Assembly: GCF_018343625.1 (NCBI RefSeq)
Contig: NZ_JAGYPG010000002.1
Location: forward strand, 415,280-479,279
Length of the DNA stretch: 64,000 nucleotides
From: Lederbergia citri
GTDB lineage: Bacteria > Bacillota > Bacilli > Bacillales > Bacillaceae_C
Direction of reading: 5' to 3'
The translations under genes were made by a program, and so were the position numbers. The notes under the pieces were generated by a model. It saw only the letters and a list, made by a program, of their open reading frames with translations, made no database searches and was not told the origin of the DNA. Of the stretch, positions 33,609-42,200 are shown piece after piece (the first letter of the stretch is position 1; the number at the start of each line of letters is the position of its first letter).

Positions 33609-33801
33609 ATGACGAATAGAGTGGTCGCGATGGCTAATATAATCGCCATGACAGCCAATAGAACTGCTGGGATGGCGAATTGAAACGCCGGGACGGCGAA
33701 TTGAACTCCTGCGACCGCGAATAGAACCACCACGACGGCGAATTGAACTCCTGCGACCACGATGGTGAATAAAACTGCCGCGACGGCGATTCTATTCGCT
33801 T
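33609..33801. repeat. Tandem array of 21-bp units (about 9 copies)
   Basis: Units of the form GACGGCGAATTGAACTCC begin at 33671, 33692, 33713, 33734 and 33755, then 33761 and 33782; more diverged copies reach back to 33609. The period is 21 except for one six-base insertion. A hydrophobic 83-codon frame runs through the minus strand with seven-residue repeats (VVAGVQFA type), which follows from the period being a multiple of three. No gene signals support it. Confidence 0.85.
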
Positions 33802-34130
33802 AAACTTCCAACCGAAACGCTGAATCAAATAGATTTACCAAAACTACTAATAACAATTCGCAATCGGCTAATAGATTCTACAATAGTCGATTTCTAGCAC
33901 AAACCCATAAGGTAATAAGCCCGAACTTCGAGAGTTCGGACCTCTGTATCGAGCCTCTTTCTTATCTTGATAGTGCTGTTCATAGCATGAGCAATCGGCC
34001 GGTCCACTTCAAAAAAAGCTTCACCTGCTCCTGTGAATTTACATATATGCGAAAAGCCTGCATCTATATGCAAGCCTGCGCTATTAACATTGGATAAATG
34101 TCAGGTTGCCCATCATTAAAAAACCTTTCT
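33802..34130. other. Intergenic region downstream of the glycosyltransferase gene
   Basis: Non-coding. One perfect hairpin, CCGAACT/AGTTCGG with a five-base loop, lies at 33921-33939 but lacks a T tract. TGCAAGCCTGCG/CCTGCATC repeats occur near 34058-34080. Nothing else was recognised. Confidence 0.45.
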
Positions 34131-35681
34131 TCACTTTATTTTAATAGCAACATTCGAAAAGACCGTATGATAAAAAATGAATTCTCGGTTTAGGTAACGA
34201 TGTTTTATTTCATTTTTAATCAGTTGCCTAATATTCATTTTCATATAATCATTATATCTTACGAAAATGGAGTAATTGGAAGGTGGTAAATCTTTTAATG
34301 AGTCAAATTTGAATTCAATAAGTCCTTCTCCATTTTCTTTTATAGTCACTGGCAATACATAATCATTATGAGCATTTTTCAAGTCTCGAATTAATACATC
34401 TGTTATGGAATGAATGGAATCACCATAAACATGAAAGTGAAGGATATACTTATTCCCTTGAAAATAATGTTGTTTAAAGGTGAGATATATGGGCAAAGGA
34501 ATGTATTTAAATCTTTCCTCAAGGAAGGGAGTAACAAGATAAGGCTTCTGATTTTTTATTACAACTTCTTTTACTTTTTCGGATTTATCCCATTCCAACA
34601 GTTTTGTTACTGTACTATACCTACCTTCGCGAATCAATTCATATATTACTTTGTGAATAGGCTGTAAAAAATTCTCCGTAAAATCATATGATAATTTTTT
34701 TGTTGTCTTCAAAATTTGTTTGTACTTATAATAATACAGCAGTTTAAATTTTGTATTTTGAAAATGAGGAGTCGTAAAAAGCCTTCTCGTTAAATCCATT
34801 TCATATATTCGATTCACAATCATTTTTTCAATTTCAATATCAAATTTTCGATTTAAAATATAACCGATGATTTCTAAATCATATTTTGTTTTTTGTAAAA
34901 TATTGGTTTGATTCGTTAAGCGCGTTTTTTTCGTTTCATTCAAGCGATTTACGTAATAGATCGGCTTCATGGTAGTTGAAATGGATTTACAGCTTGTTAG
35001 TATATCAATAAAAAATTGTTTATCTTCCGCAAATTTCATCTCTGGGAACTGAATCTGCTGCTCTTTAATAAAACTCGTTCGCATCATTCTTGCAGTTGGA
35101 CCAAGATGATGAAATATATGCGGGATGGAAATAGGAGAAACGCTTCTTCTTTCTTTACAAGATTGGTGTTCTCCTACTACTTGAGTTCCTCTATTATCCA
35201 CTTTGATTGTTTTTCCTACAGCATAAGGGTCGCCTGTTTCTTCTAATATGTCGTAAAGTACTTGTAAGCCATTTGGATCGAGCCAATCGTCTGCGTCTAA
35301 AAAGGTAATATAGGGTGAACTTGCTAATTCGACGCCAATATTACGAGGACGTCCAGGTGTACCAGAATTACAATCTAACGAAACTACAATCATATTATCG
35401 TGTTTTCTTTCAAAATCTAATAAAATTTCTTTTGATCGATCTGTGGAACAATCATCTATTAATATGTACTCGATATTTTTAAAGCCAAGAGTTTGATTCA
35501 TTACGGATTCAATTGACTTTTTTAAAAACTTTTCTCCATTATAAACAGCGGTAATAACAGTAACTAAATATTCTTTCTGTCTTTTGGATGAATGGTTATG
35601 TACAGTATAGGCTACTCGTTTTCTTGGTTTATGAAAATGTTTAAAATACGTTGTATCCAATAATTTATATTTTTGGATCAT
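34131..35681 (-). CDS. Family 2 glycosyltransferase with C-terminal extension (wall polymer type)
   Basis: 516 residues. The N-terminal GT-A domain (about 35-260) shows VTVITAVYNGEKFL, IDDCSTDRS and the metal-binding FLDADDWLDP. The remaining 250 residues are rich in Lys, Tyr and Phe and resemble the C-terminal part of teichoic-acid-related GT2 enzymes such as TarS/TarP-like proteins. No membrane helices are evident. It is monocistronic and its base composition is more AT-rich than the sugar genes. It may decorate teichoic acid or another surface polymer; the sugar donor and acceptor cannot be told. Confidence 0.75.
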   Translation of the reverse strand: MIQKYKLLDTTYFKHFHKPRKRVAYTVHNHSSKRQKEYLVTVITAVYNGEKFLKKSIESVMNQTLGFKNIEYILIDDCSTDRSKEILLDFERKHDNMIVVSLDCNSGTPGRPRNIGVELASSPYITFLDADDWLDPNGLQVLYDILEETGDPYAVGKTIKVDNRGTQVVGEHQSCKERRSVSPISIPHIFHHLGPTARMMRTSFIKEQQIQFPEMKFAEDKQFFIDILTSCKSISTTMKPIYYVNRLNETKKTRLTNQTNILQKTKYDLEIIGYILNRKFDIEIEKMIVNRIYEMDLTRRLFTTPHFQNTKFKLLYYYKYKQILKTTKKLSYDFTENFLQPIHKVIYELIREGRYSTVTKLLEWDKSEKVKEVVIKNQKPYLVTPFLEERFKYIPLPIYLTFKQHYFQGNKYILHFHVYGDSIHSITDVLIRDLKNAHNDYVLPVTIKENGEGLIEFKFDSLKDLPPSNYSIFVRYNDYMKMNIRQLIKNEIKHRYLNREFIFYHTVFSNVAIKIK

Positions 35682-35913
35682 TCTTCACGTCATTCCTTAA
35701 AAAAATCTCATTGAACATGCTGCTCAGAAAAAATTATTAACTAAAAAACTTTCAGCACGCTATCATTATTTTGGTCTAAAAACAAATAGACTATGCACTT
35801 ATTACTAATGATTCATACAGACACCTGTACACCCCGTCTACCATTGGTCATATTCATCGCTGCTTTCGCCACATAAACTGTTCTTCGTTTCACTTTTTTA
35901 CCAACATAAAAAA

Positions 35914-35942
35914 AGCCAGCAAGATTCTTATCCTTGCCGGCT
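35914..35942 (-). terminator. Terminator of the GH43 gene
   Basis: AGCCAGCAAG pairs with CTTGCCGGCT with one mismatch; on the minus strand TTTTTTT follows. It lies ten bases after the GH43 stop. Confidence 0.9.
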
Positions 35943-35952
35943 TGGTCTATTC

Positions 35953-37011
35953 TTAAAATGCTGGTCCTTTTCTTTCTACATCACTAGGGGAATCGTTTTT
36001 AATCATTGGCCACCCATCTTTCCAAATGATTGGATCAATCATCATCGGTCTTTTTGTGGCGCCATTCGAGAGCCAGCCATCTTCTTTATCAATTGCATGA
36101 TATACTAACCAATCTGTACCTTTTTTATCCTTTATAATAGCATTATGTCCTGGTCCGGCAAATGTGTCGCTTTCGGATAAAATTAAGGTACCTTCCGAAT
36201 AAAGTAGATCATTGCCATCTTGGTCGAGATATGGTCCTTTGATGGAGTCTGCTTTCCCAACAGATACACGGTATGTACTCAATTCTCCTTCACAGCAAGA
36301 TCCGAGTGATCCGAAGAAATAATAGTCACCATCTCGTTCAATAATCCAAGGTGCTTCAAAAGCATTGCCTGCTATTTGGAATTTTTCACCGACTGTTTGT
36401 AAACCGTCTTTTGTTAATTCTATGCCATATATTCCGTGAAAGCTTCCCCATACCATATAAGGGGTACCATCAGTATCAGTCATAAAGTACGGGTCAATAG
36501 AATTGTTTACCCCGATTTCTTCGCTAGTAAAAATGGGGCCTTGATCAGTAAAAGGTCCTTCTGGTTTATCAGAAATCGCAACTCCAATTCCAGGGTCTGG
36601 ATCACCCCAAAGAGACATGGAATAATAAAGATAGTATTGATTATTGAAATAAGCGATATGCGGAGCCCATAAAAAGCCATCTTTCCATGTAGGCGGCTGA
36701 TCAGTAAAGGCATCACTTACATATTCCCAATCTACTAAATCTTTTGAGCGAATAATCGGGATTTTACGCAACCCCTTGCCATCACCCCAATCATCTTCAG
36801 TACCATAGGCGTAAATATAGCCATCTTTTGCTTGAATCACTGAAGGGTCGGCAAAGACGGGATCAAATACAGGATTTTTGTATTTTGCAGAACTTTGGGA
36901 TTGAAACAAAAAAATAAGACTAATTAAAATTCCTACCAATAATATTGCTACAACAATCCACATAACAGTTCGGCTGTTGTTTCTTTCTTTCTTCATTTCG
37001 CTTACAGTCAT
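35953..37011 (-). CDS. Membrane-anchored GH43 arabinanase/arabinofuranosidase-like enzyme
   Basis: About 352 residues. A single N-terminal membrane helix (about 16-37) without a cleavage site implies display on the outer cell surface. The five-bladed propeller catalytic residues are visible: base Asp55 in FADPSV, pKa modulator Asp173 in NSIDPYF and acid Glu219 in NAFEAPW, with a His in FAGPGHNA near the calcium site. Closest in type to endo-1,5-alpha-arabinanase or arabinofuranosidase subgroups; exact specificity is not decided. The start MTVSEM follows GGAGG; a GTG four codons earlier is an alternative. A cre-like site lies upstream, and the importer regulator is transcribed divergently. Confidence 0.8.
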   Translation of the reverse strand: MTVSEMKKERNNSRTVMWIVVAILLVGILISLIFLFQSQSSAKYKNPVFDPVFADPSVIQAKDGYIYAYGTEDDWGDGKGLRKIPIIRSKDLVDWEYVSDAFTDQPPTWKDGFLWAPHIAYFNNQYYLYYSMSLWGDPDPGIGVAISDKPEGPFTDQGPIFTSEEIGVNNSIDPYFMTDTDGTPYMVWGSFHGIYGIELTKDGLQTVGEKFQIAGNAFEAPWIIERDGDYYFFGSLGSCCEGELSTYRVSVGKADSIKGPYLDQDGNDLLYSEGTLILSESDTFAGPGHNAIIKDKKGTDWLVYHAIDKEDGWLSNGATKRPMMIDPIIWKDGWPMIKNDSPSDVERKGPAF

Positions 37012-37033
37012 TAATCCTCCCACTCCCTTAAAA

Positions 37034-37047
37034 TAATTACGCTTACA
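37034..37047. promoter_or_regulatory. cre-like site upstream of the membrane-anchored GH43 gene
   Basis: The reverse complement TGTAAGCGTAATTA matches the cre consensus at 12 of 14 positions, about 23 bases before the start codon. Moderate support. Confidence 0.4.
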
Positions 37048-37179
37048 AAACCTAATATTCAGTAAAGATAGCTTAAAATTAGATTTTATTCTATACTATT
37101 AATAATTCTTCCGCAATTCATTTCAATAATTTTGTACTAAACATTTTTATAGAAATAAAATAAAGTTGGAGGTTACTAT

Positions 37180-38109
37180 ATGCTTGAACTAACAATCGAT
37201 GAGCCTGAAGCATTAATAAAAGTGTCTCATGCTCTTTCGTCTAAGGTACGCATAGATATTTTAAAACTGTTAAACGTAAGAAAAATGAATATTAATGAAA
37301 TTGCCGAAAAGCTAGATCTTTCCGTTTCGACTATTGCATCAAATATTAAAGTATTGGAAAACGCCGATATTATTGCTACAGAAATTCAGCCGGCATCAAG
37401 AGGAACAATGAAAATATGTTCTCGAAATTTTGAAGATGTGTATATGAATTTAAATTTATTTATGGGAAAAAATGATCCGAAAAATTATTATCAGATCGAC
37501 ATGCCTATCGGTCATTATGTTAATTGTGACATCTCGCCGACTTGTGGATTAATTGGAAAAACCGGCATTATTAAGCCGGCTGATGAGCCTTCTATATTCT
37601 TTCTTCCAGAAAGAATGTCGGCGCAGCTTTTATGGTTCAGACGAGGATTTGTAGATTATCGTTTCCCTATGCTTTTACCGCCTAAGGCAGTTATCCAATC
37701 ACTTCAGTTTTCTTTTGAATTATGTTCTGAAGCTCCTAGATATGACCATGATTGGCCTTCGGATATAACGGTATGGATTAATGGAGTGGAAATATATACA
37801 TGGACTTGCCCTGGAGACTTCGGTGATCGTAAAGGAAAACTAAATCCTGCATGGTATCCGATAAATCATACACAATACGGTTTATTGAAAACTTGGAAAG
37901 TGGATAATAGCGCAAGTTATCTGGATGATGTGAAAGTATCATCTGTTAATATTTTGGACTTGAAGCTTGGAGCAAATAAACATGTTGATTTAAGGATAGG
38001 AATTAAGCAAAATGCAGCTAATGTAGGTGGGATTAACCTTTTCGGCCAAGAACTTGGAGACCACGCTCAAGATATTGTGATGAGAGTGATTTATGAACTT
38101 GATGAATAA
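37180..38109 (+). CDS. ArsR-like winged-helix regulator with a large C-terminal sensor domain
   Basis: 309 residues. Residues about 10-85 form a winged helix (HALSSKVRIDILKLLNVRKM, MNINEIAEKLDLSVSTIASN). The remaining 220 residues are not a standard ArsR part; they include cysteines (CDISPTCG), a DHDWPSDITVWING segment reminiscent of a jelly-roll carbohydrate-binding fold, and HVDLRIGI strands. Similar regulators occur beside glycosidase importers in Bacilli and Paenibacilli. It probably controls the divergent GH43 gene and the CUT1 operon downstream. TTGGAGG precedes the ATG and a strong terminator follows. Confidence 0.78.
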   Translation: MLELTIDEPEALIKVSHALSSKVRIDILKLLNVRKMNINEIAEKLDLSVSTIASNIKVLENADIIATEIQPASRGTMKICSRNFEDVYMNLNLFMGKNDPKNYYQIDMPIGHYVNCDISPTCGLIGKTGIIKPADEPSIFFLPERMSAQLLWFRRGFVDYRFPMLLPPKAVIQSLQFSFELCSEAPRYDHDWPSDITVWINGVEIYTWTCPGDFGDRKGKLNPAWYPINHTQYGLLKTWKVDNSASYLDDVKVSSVNILDLKLGANKHVDLRIGIKQNAANVGGINLFGQELGDHAQDIVMRVIYELDE

Positions 38110-38128
38110 AACGTCTTTTCTTCTTTTT

Positions 38129-38156
38129 GACCCCTAATCTAAGGGGTCTTTTTTTT
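38129..38156 (+). terminator. Terminator of the winged-helix regulator gene
   Basis: GACCCCT (38129-38135) and AGGGGTC (38142-38148) form a perfect stem with a six-base loop, followed by TTTTTTTT. Confidence 0.95.
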
Positions 38157-38250
38157 GTAGTCTTTTATTTCTTTCCAGCACAACTTTTAATACTATTCAA
38201 TATTCTTGTAATGAACAGAGACAAAAACCACGATTTTCACCTGATATTGG

Positions 38251-38279
38251 TTGACTTTATCTTTTGGTAACGTTATCAT
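38251..38279 (+). promoter_or_regulatory. Sigma-A promoter with overlapping cre-like site for the second CUT1 operon
   Basis: TTGACT (38251-38256) and TATCAT (38274-38279) are separated by 17 bases. TGGTAACGTTATCA at 38265-38278 matches the cre consensus at 12 of 14 positions and covers the -10 box, a position where CcpA would repress. Confidence 0.65.
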
Positions 38280-38304
38280 TTGAATTAAATAAACAAAAAA
38301 GTTG

Positions 38305-38329
38305 TTTAATACAACATTTTTGTATTAAA
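38305..38329. promoter_or_regulatory. Candidate operator: 10-bp inverted repeat in the operon leader
   Basis: TTTAATACAA and TTGTATTAAA form a perfect inverted repeat with five-base spacer CATTT, about 26 bases after the -10 box. A roadblock operator for the adjacent winged-helix regulator is plausible. A near half-site, TTGTACTAAA, lies at about 37132-37141 between that regulator and the divergent GH43 gene. Confidence 0.55.
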
Positions 38330-38400
38330 AGAAAAGGAGGATCATATCTTTTTCCAATCTATCTATTTTTGTTAGGAAATTATTTTTAGGGGGATTATCC

Positions 38401-39657
38401 ATGAAAAAAGTAAGAATTCTCGTATTACTTTTAAGTTTTGCACTCATTCTTTCTGCTTGTGGTGGTACGAAAACTGGAGGAAAAGGCGAAATCACGCTTG
38501 AGTACTGGAACATCTTTACAGGTCCTGATGGAGACAATATGAAAAAGATGGTTGATCAATTTAACGAAGAGCATAAAGGTGAAATCAAGATTAAATCACA
38601 AACAATGCCAGCAGGAAATTTCTATGACAAGATTCGGACTGTCGTATCAAAAGGAAATGCTCCAGACGTAGCGATTATGCACCTAGACCAAATTGCAAAG
38701 TATTCCGATCTTGGAGTACTTGAACCGTTAGATGATTTAGCAGCGGGCTTAGACATGAGTGAGGATGATTTTATTCCTCAAGTATGGAAAGCTGGAGTAT
38801 ATGATGGAAAACGCTATGGTATTCCATTAGACGTTCATCCACTTGCCTTATATTACAATAAAGATTTATTGGAGAAGTCTGGATTTGATGCACCTCCGAC
38901 AACATTAGATGAACTTATTGAAATGAGTAAAAAAATCCAAGAGGATAATAGCGGTGTATGGGGAACTGCGATTCCTCCACTATGGCCATCTGGTTTCATT
39001 TTCCATTCCTTGCTCTATCAATTTGGTGGAGAAAGTACAGACGCAGAAGGTAAAACTCCACTTTACAACAGTGAAGCAGGAGTAAACGCTCTTCAAACAA
39101 TGGCTGACCTTGTCCATAAAGAAAAAATTTCTCCAAACAATATCCAACAAGATGGAGAAGTAACACTCTTTAGACAAGGTAAACTAGCTTTCCACTTCAA
39201 TGGAATTTGGATGATTAATGGTTTCGAAGAACAAGAGGGCTTAAATTTTGGTTCAGCCCCTATCCCAGTTTTCGGTGAAAAAGCGTCAACATTTGCAGGT
39301 TCTCATAACTTTGTATTGCCAAAACAAAAGAAAAAGAATGAAGCAAAATTGGAAGCGGCAATGAAATTCGTTAAATACGTGACAGACAACAGCTTAGAGT
39401 GGGCAAAAGCTGGACAAGTCCCAGCTAAAAATTCTGTTCGTGAAAGCGATGATTTTAAAGCGCTTGAACATCAAAGTGCCATTGCTGAACAAGTTCCATA
39501 CCTCATCTTCCCGCCGGCTTCACCAACCTTTATTGATGCTTGGTCTCCGACGGATGAAGCTATTAATCTAGCTGTATTAGGTAAAAGCTCAGCGAAAGAT
39601 GCATTAAATGCGGCGGCTGAAAAAGGTGAAAAACAAGCTGCAGCAGCAGCTAAGTAA
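38401..39657 (+). CDS. CUT1 sugar ABC importer, solute-binding lipoprotein
   Basis: 418 residues with lipobox LSAC (Cys20). ITLEYWNIFTGPDGDNMKKM is a typical family 1 binding-protein start, and the region ends in an Ala/Lys-rich tail. It binds an oligosaccharide outside the cell for the two permeases encoded next. The neighbouring GH43 and GH2 genes suggest an arabinose- or galactose-containing ligand. AGGGGG precedes the ATG. The promoter, cre-like site and inverted repeat upstream suggest both catabolite and substrate control. It is similar in type to the binding protein at the right edge of the window. Confidence 0.88.
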   Translation: MKKVRILVLLLSFALILSACGGTKTGGKGEITLEYWNIFTGPDGDNMKKMVDQFNEEHKGEIKIKSQTMPAGNFYDKIRTVVSKGNAPDVAIMHLDQIAKYSDLGVLEPLDDLAAGLDMSEDDFIPQVWKAGVYDGKRYGIPLDVHPLALYYNKDLLEKSGFDAPPTTLDELIEMSKKIQEDNSGVWGTAIPPLWPSGFIFHSLLYQFGGESTDAEGKTPLYNSEAGVNALQTMADLVHKEKISPNNIQQDGEVTLFRQGKLAFHFNGIWMINGFEEQEGLNFGSAPIPVFGEKASTFAGSHNFVLPKQKKKNEAKLEAAMKFVKYVTDNSLEWAKAGQVPAKNSVRESDDFKALEHQSAIAEQVPYLIFPPASPTFIDAWSPTDEAINLAVLGKSSAKDALNAAAEKGEKQAAAAAK

Positions 39658-39665
39658 AAACATGT

Positions 39666-39683
39666 GGGAGGGAATTCCCTCCC
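39666..39683. other. Intercistronic palindrome between binding protein and permease genes
   Basis: GGGAGGGAATTCCCTCCC is a perfect 18-base palindrome eight bases after the binding-protein stop, followed by TTATTGTTT. It can act as a partial terminator or as a message stabiliser that raises the ratio of binding protein to permease. Confidence 0.8.
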
Positions 39684-39706
39684 TTATTGTTTCAAGGAGG
39701 GATAAC

Positions 39707-40648
39707 ATGATTCCTAATACGAAAATTTCAAAAAAAGAAATTAAAATTAGTGGGGGAGATCATAAAAAAGCGAATCGGTTTTTACCGTATGCTTTTATTG
39801 CGCCTCATTTTTTCTTTTTTACGGTCTTCTTGATTTTTCCAACTCTGTATGGAATTTACCTTAGTTTCCATACATGGGACTTTTTTGGCACACCGGAGTT
39901 TGTAGGTCTGCAAAACTATATATATCTCATTGTTGATAAAAATAGCCTTTATTTTTCATATTTTTGGAGTGCTTTTAAACACACGATTTATTTTGTTATT
40001 TTCTCTGTGCCTCTATTAATTGTTATTCCACTTTTCGTAGCAATCGGACTTGATGCTAAGCCCTGGGGGAGCAACTTTTTTAGAGCAATCTTCTATGCGC
40101 CTAGTTTGTTTTCAATTGCAACCGTTGCTCTGATCTGGATTTGGATGCTTGATACAAATGCCGGTCTAGTAAACTATTACTTAGGAAAACTTGGATTTGA
40201 GGCTATACCTTGGCTGACAGATTTGCCTTGGGCATGGGTTTCTTTAATCGTCATGACTATTTGGTGGACTCTCGGGTCGAATATGATTTTATTTTTAGCC
40301 AGCCTCCAAGACGTCCCCACCCATTTATATGAGGCTGCAAAAATAGACGGAGCAAGTGTATTTAGACGGTTTTGGCATGTTACTTTACCAGGGATAAGGA
40401 ATCAAATGATTTTCATATTAATCATGACAACCATCGCTTCATTTAATATATTTGGCCAGCCATTTATGGCTACAAAGGGTGGACCAGGTACAGATACAAA
40501 AGTATTACTCATGTACATTCAAGAGGTCGCTTTCACCGGTAATTCCGAAGCGGGAGTAGCATCTGCCATGGCCATTCTAATGGGAATTGTTTTGGTGACG
40601 GTAAGTGTTATTCAATTTAAAGTAATCAATAGTGAAGATAAAGAATAA
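39707..40648 (+). CDS. CUT1 sugar ABC importer permease, MalF type
   Basis: 313 residues, six membrane helices, with the EAA loop YEAAKIDGASVFRRFWHVTL. An AAGGAGG ribosome site lies six bases before the ATG at 39707; the frame is open further upstream into the binding-protein gene but that part overlaps coding sequence and the palindrome. It forms the channel together with the next gene. No ATPase gene is present in the operon. Confidence 0.88.
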   Translation: MIPNTKISKKEIKISGGDHKKANRFLPYAFIAPHFFFFTVFLIFPTLYGIYLSFHTWDFFGTPEFVGLQNYIYLIVDKNSLYFSYFWSAFKHTIYFVIFSVPLLIVIPLFVAIGLDAKPWGSNFFRAIFYAPSLFSIATVALIWIWMLDTNAGLVNYYLGKLGFEAIPWLTDLPWAWVSLIVMTIWWTLGSNMILFLASLQDVPTHLYEAAKIDGASVFRRFWHVTLPGIRNQMIFILIMTTIASFNIFGQPFMATKGGPGTDTKVLLMYIQEVAFTGNSEAGVASAMAILMGIVLVTVSVIQFKVINSEDKE

Positions 40649-40675
40649 GTTCCTTTTTGAAAGGAGGAAGGCACA

Positions 40676-41518
40676 GTGTCTTTAAAAAGTGAACAAAGAA
40701 CAACAAAGCTAACTAGTTTTATTTTACTATCTGTAGTTGGAGTGTTTTGGATTGCACCGATGATTTGGATTTTATCCACTTCTTTAAAGCCTGAAAGTGC
40801 AGCAATCTCATGGCCGATTAAATGGATTCCAACAAATCCGACATTTCAAAACTATATCGATGTCATATCAAATACAAGCGAAGCCCCTATTATGAGATGG
40901 TTTGTCAACAGCCTTTTCATCGCTGTCACCCATACCATTTTTGTTTTATTTATTACATCTTTGGCTGCCTATGCTTATTCTCGCTTGAAATTTAAAGGGC
41001 GCGACAAAATATTTTGGTTTTTAATGGCGACGATGATGGTGCCGCCAATAATGAACCTTATTCCGAATTACAGTATTGTTGATACTCTCGGTTGGGTTGA
41101 CACACCTTGGGCAATGATTATCCCCGGTCTTGGAGGAGTATTCGGTATATTCTTATTACGCCAATTTTTCTTAGGCATTCCTGATGAACTAGAAGAAGCA
41201 GCAATCATTGATGGCGCTTCACTCTTCCAAATTTACTATCAAATTATTCTTCCTTTATCAAAACCAGCACTTGTAGTACTGGCACTTTTTACATTTATGG
41301 GGAACTGGAATGATTTCCTCTGGCCATTAATTGTAACAGACAGTGTGGAAATGAGAACTTTGCCGGTAGGATTGTCCATTTTGCAAGGTACGTATAATAT
41401 TCAGTACGCAAAAATGATGACGGCGACCGTCCTTTCCGCTATACCGGTACTAATTTTATTCTTAGCAGCTCAGCAATTTTTTGTAAAAGGAATTTCACTT
41501 ACAGGTGTGAAGGGGTAA
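40676..41518 (+). CDS. CUT1 sugar ABC importer permease, MalG type
   Basis: 280 residues, six membrane helices. EAA loop EEAAIIDGASLFQIYYQIIL and the C-terminus GISLTGVKG are typical. It starts at a GTG with AAAGGAGG upstream. It pairs with the MalF-type permease of the preceding gene. Confidence 0.88.
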   Translation: MSLKSEQRTTKLTSFILLSVVGVFWIAPMIWILSTSLKPESAAISWPIKWIPTNPTFQNYIDVISNTSEAPIMRWFVNSLFIAVTHTIFVLFITSLAAYAYSRLKFKGRDKIFWFLMATMMVPPIMNLIPNYSIVDTLGWVDTPWAMIIPGLGGVFGIFLLRQFFLGIPDELEEAAIIDGASLFQIYYQIILPLSKPALVVLALFTFMGNWNDFLWPLIVTDSVEMRTLPVGLSILQGTYNIQYAKMMTATVLSAIPVLILFLAAQQFFVKGISLTGVKG

Positions 41519-41524
41519 TTAACG

Positions 41525-42184
41525 ATGAAAGCTTCCTTAAAGGTATTTCATAAAAGTATCTATGAAGCATACCAACAATTGGGATTCGTTATTCAATTAA
41601 GTCTTCTATGGTTGCTGTGTTCTATTCCTTTAATAACAATCGGATTTGCTAATAGTGGTGTTTTGTATTGTATTGAACATAAGAATAATAGAAATAGTTT
41701 ATTTAAAAATTTCTTCATTGGGATGAAAGAATACTTTAAGCCAACTTTATTATTGACAGCATTGTATTTATTTTTTGTAGTTCCGGGGATTCTTTATTTT
41801 TCGATTCTATTTTCTTCTGAAAATATATGGATCATAAGCCTCTCATTAATCATTTTATATGGATTACTGTTAGTGCATCTCATGCTCATCTATATTTTTC
41901 CATTGATGATGAAACAAAACGAAATGAGGGTCTCACGAATCCTGGCAAAAACGTTTAAAATCACGATTGAAAATATTGGCTTTTCTATTAATGTGTTTAT
42001 TTATATCTTATTGGTCACAGCTATTACCGTTATTTTTCCTCTTCTTTTACTTATTTTAGCTGGAGTGGTTGGGTTCATTCTATATTATTCAGTCACGCAC
42101 ACTTTATCTACCTATTCAACCTCACACGAAGAAGTGGAATGGAAAGTGAACTGGAGAGGGTCTTGGAGACCATGGCGCACATAA
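41525..42184 (+). CDS. YesL-like membrane protein (DUF624)
   Basis: 219 residues, about five to six membrane helices, in the YesL group. It follows the MalG-type permease by six bases and overlaps the ribosome site with that gene's end (AAGGGG). The same placement after the permeases is seen in the araNPQ locus, which supports a link with CUT1 importers, but no function is established. Confidence 0.78.
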   Translation: MKASLKVFHKSIYEAYQQLGFVIQLSLLWLLCSIPLITIGFANSGVLYCIEHKNNRNSLFKNFFIGMKEYFKPTLLLTALYLFFVVPGILYFSILFSSENIWIISLSLIILYGLLLVHLMLIYIFPLMMKQNEMRVSRILAKTFKITIENIGFSINVFIYILLVTAITVIFPLLLLILAGVVGFILYYSVTHTLSTYSTSHEEVEWKVNWRGSWRPWRT

Positions 42185-42200
42185 AGTTAGGAGGGAAACA

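Noticed and set aside
33509..33760. 83-codon hydrophobic frame on the minus strand
   Set aside because: It is produced by the 21-bp repeat; another frame of the same array is open too, and no start signals are present.
33921..33939. Terminator for the glycosyltransferase gene
   Set aside because: The seven-pair stem has no T tract and lies about 190 bases past the stop codon.
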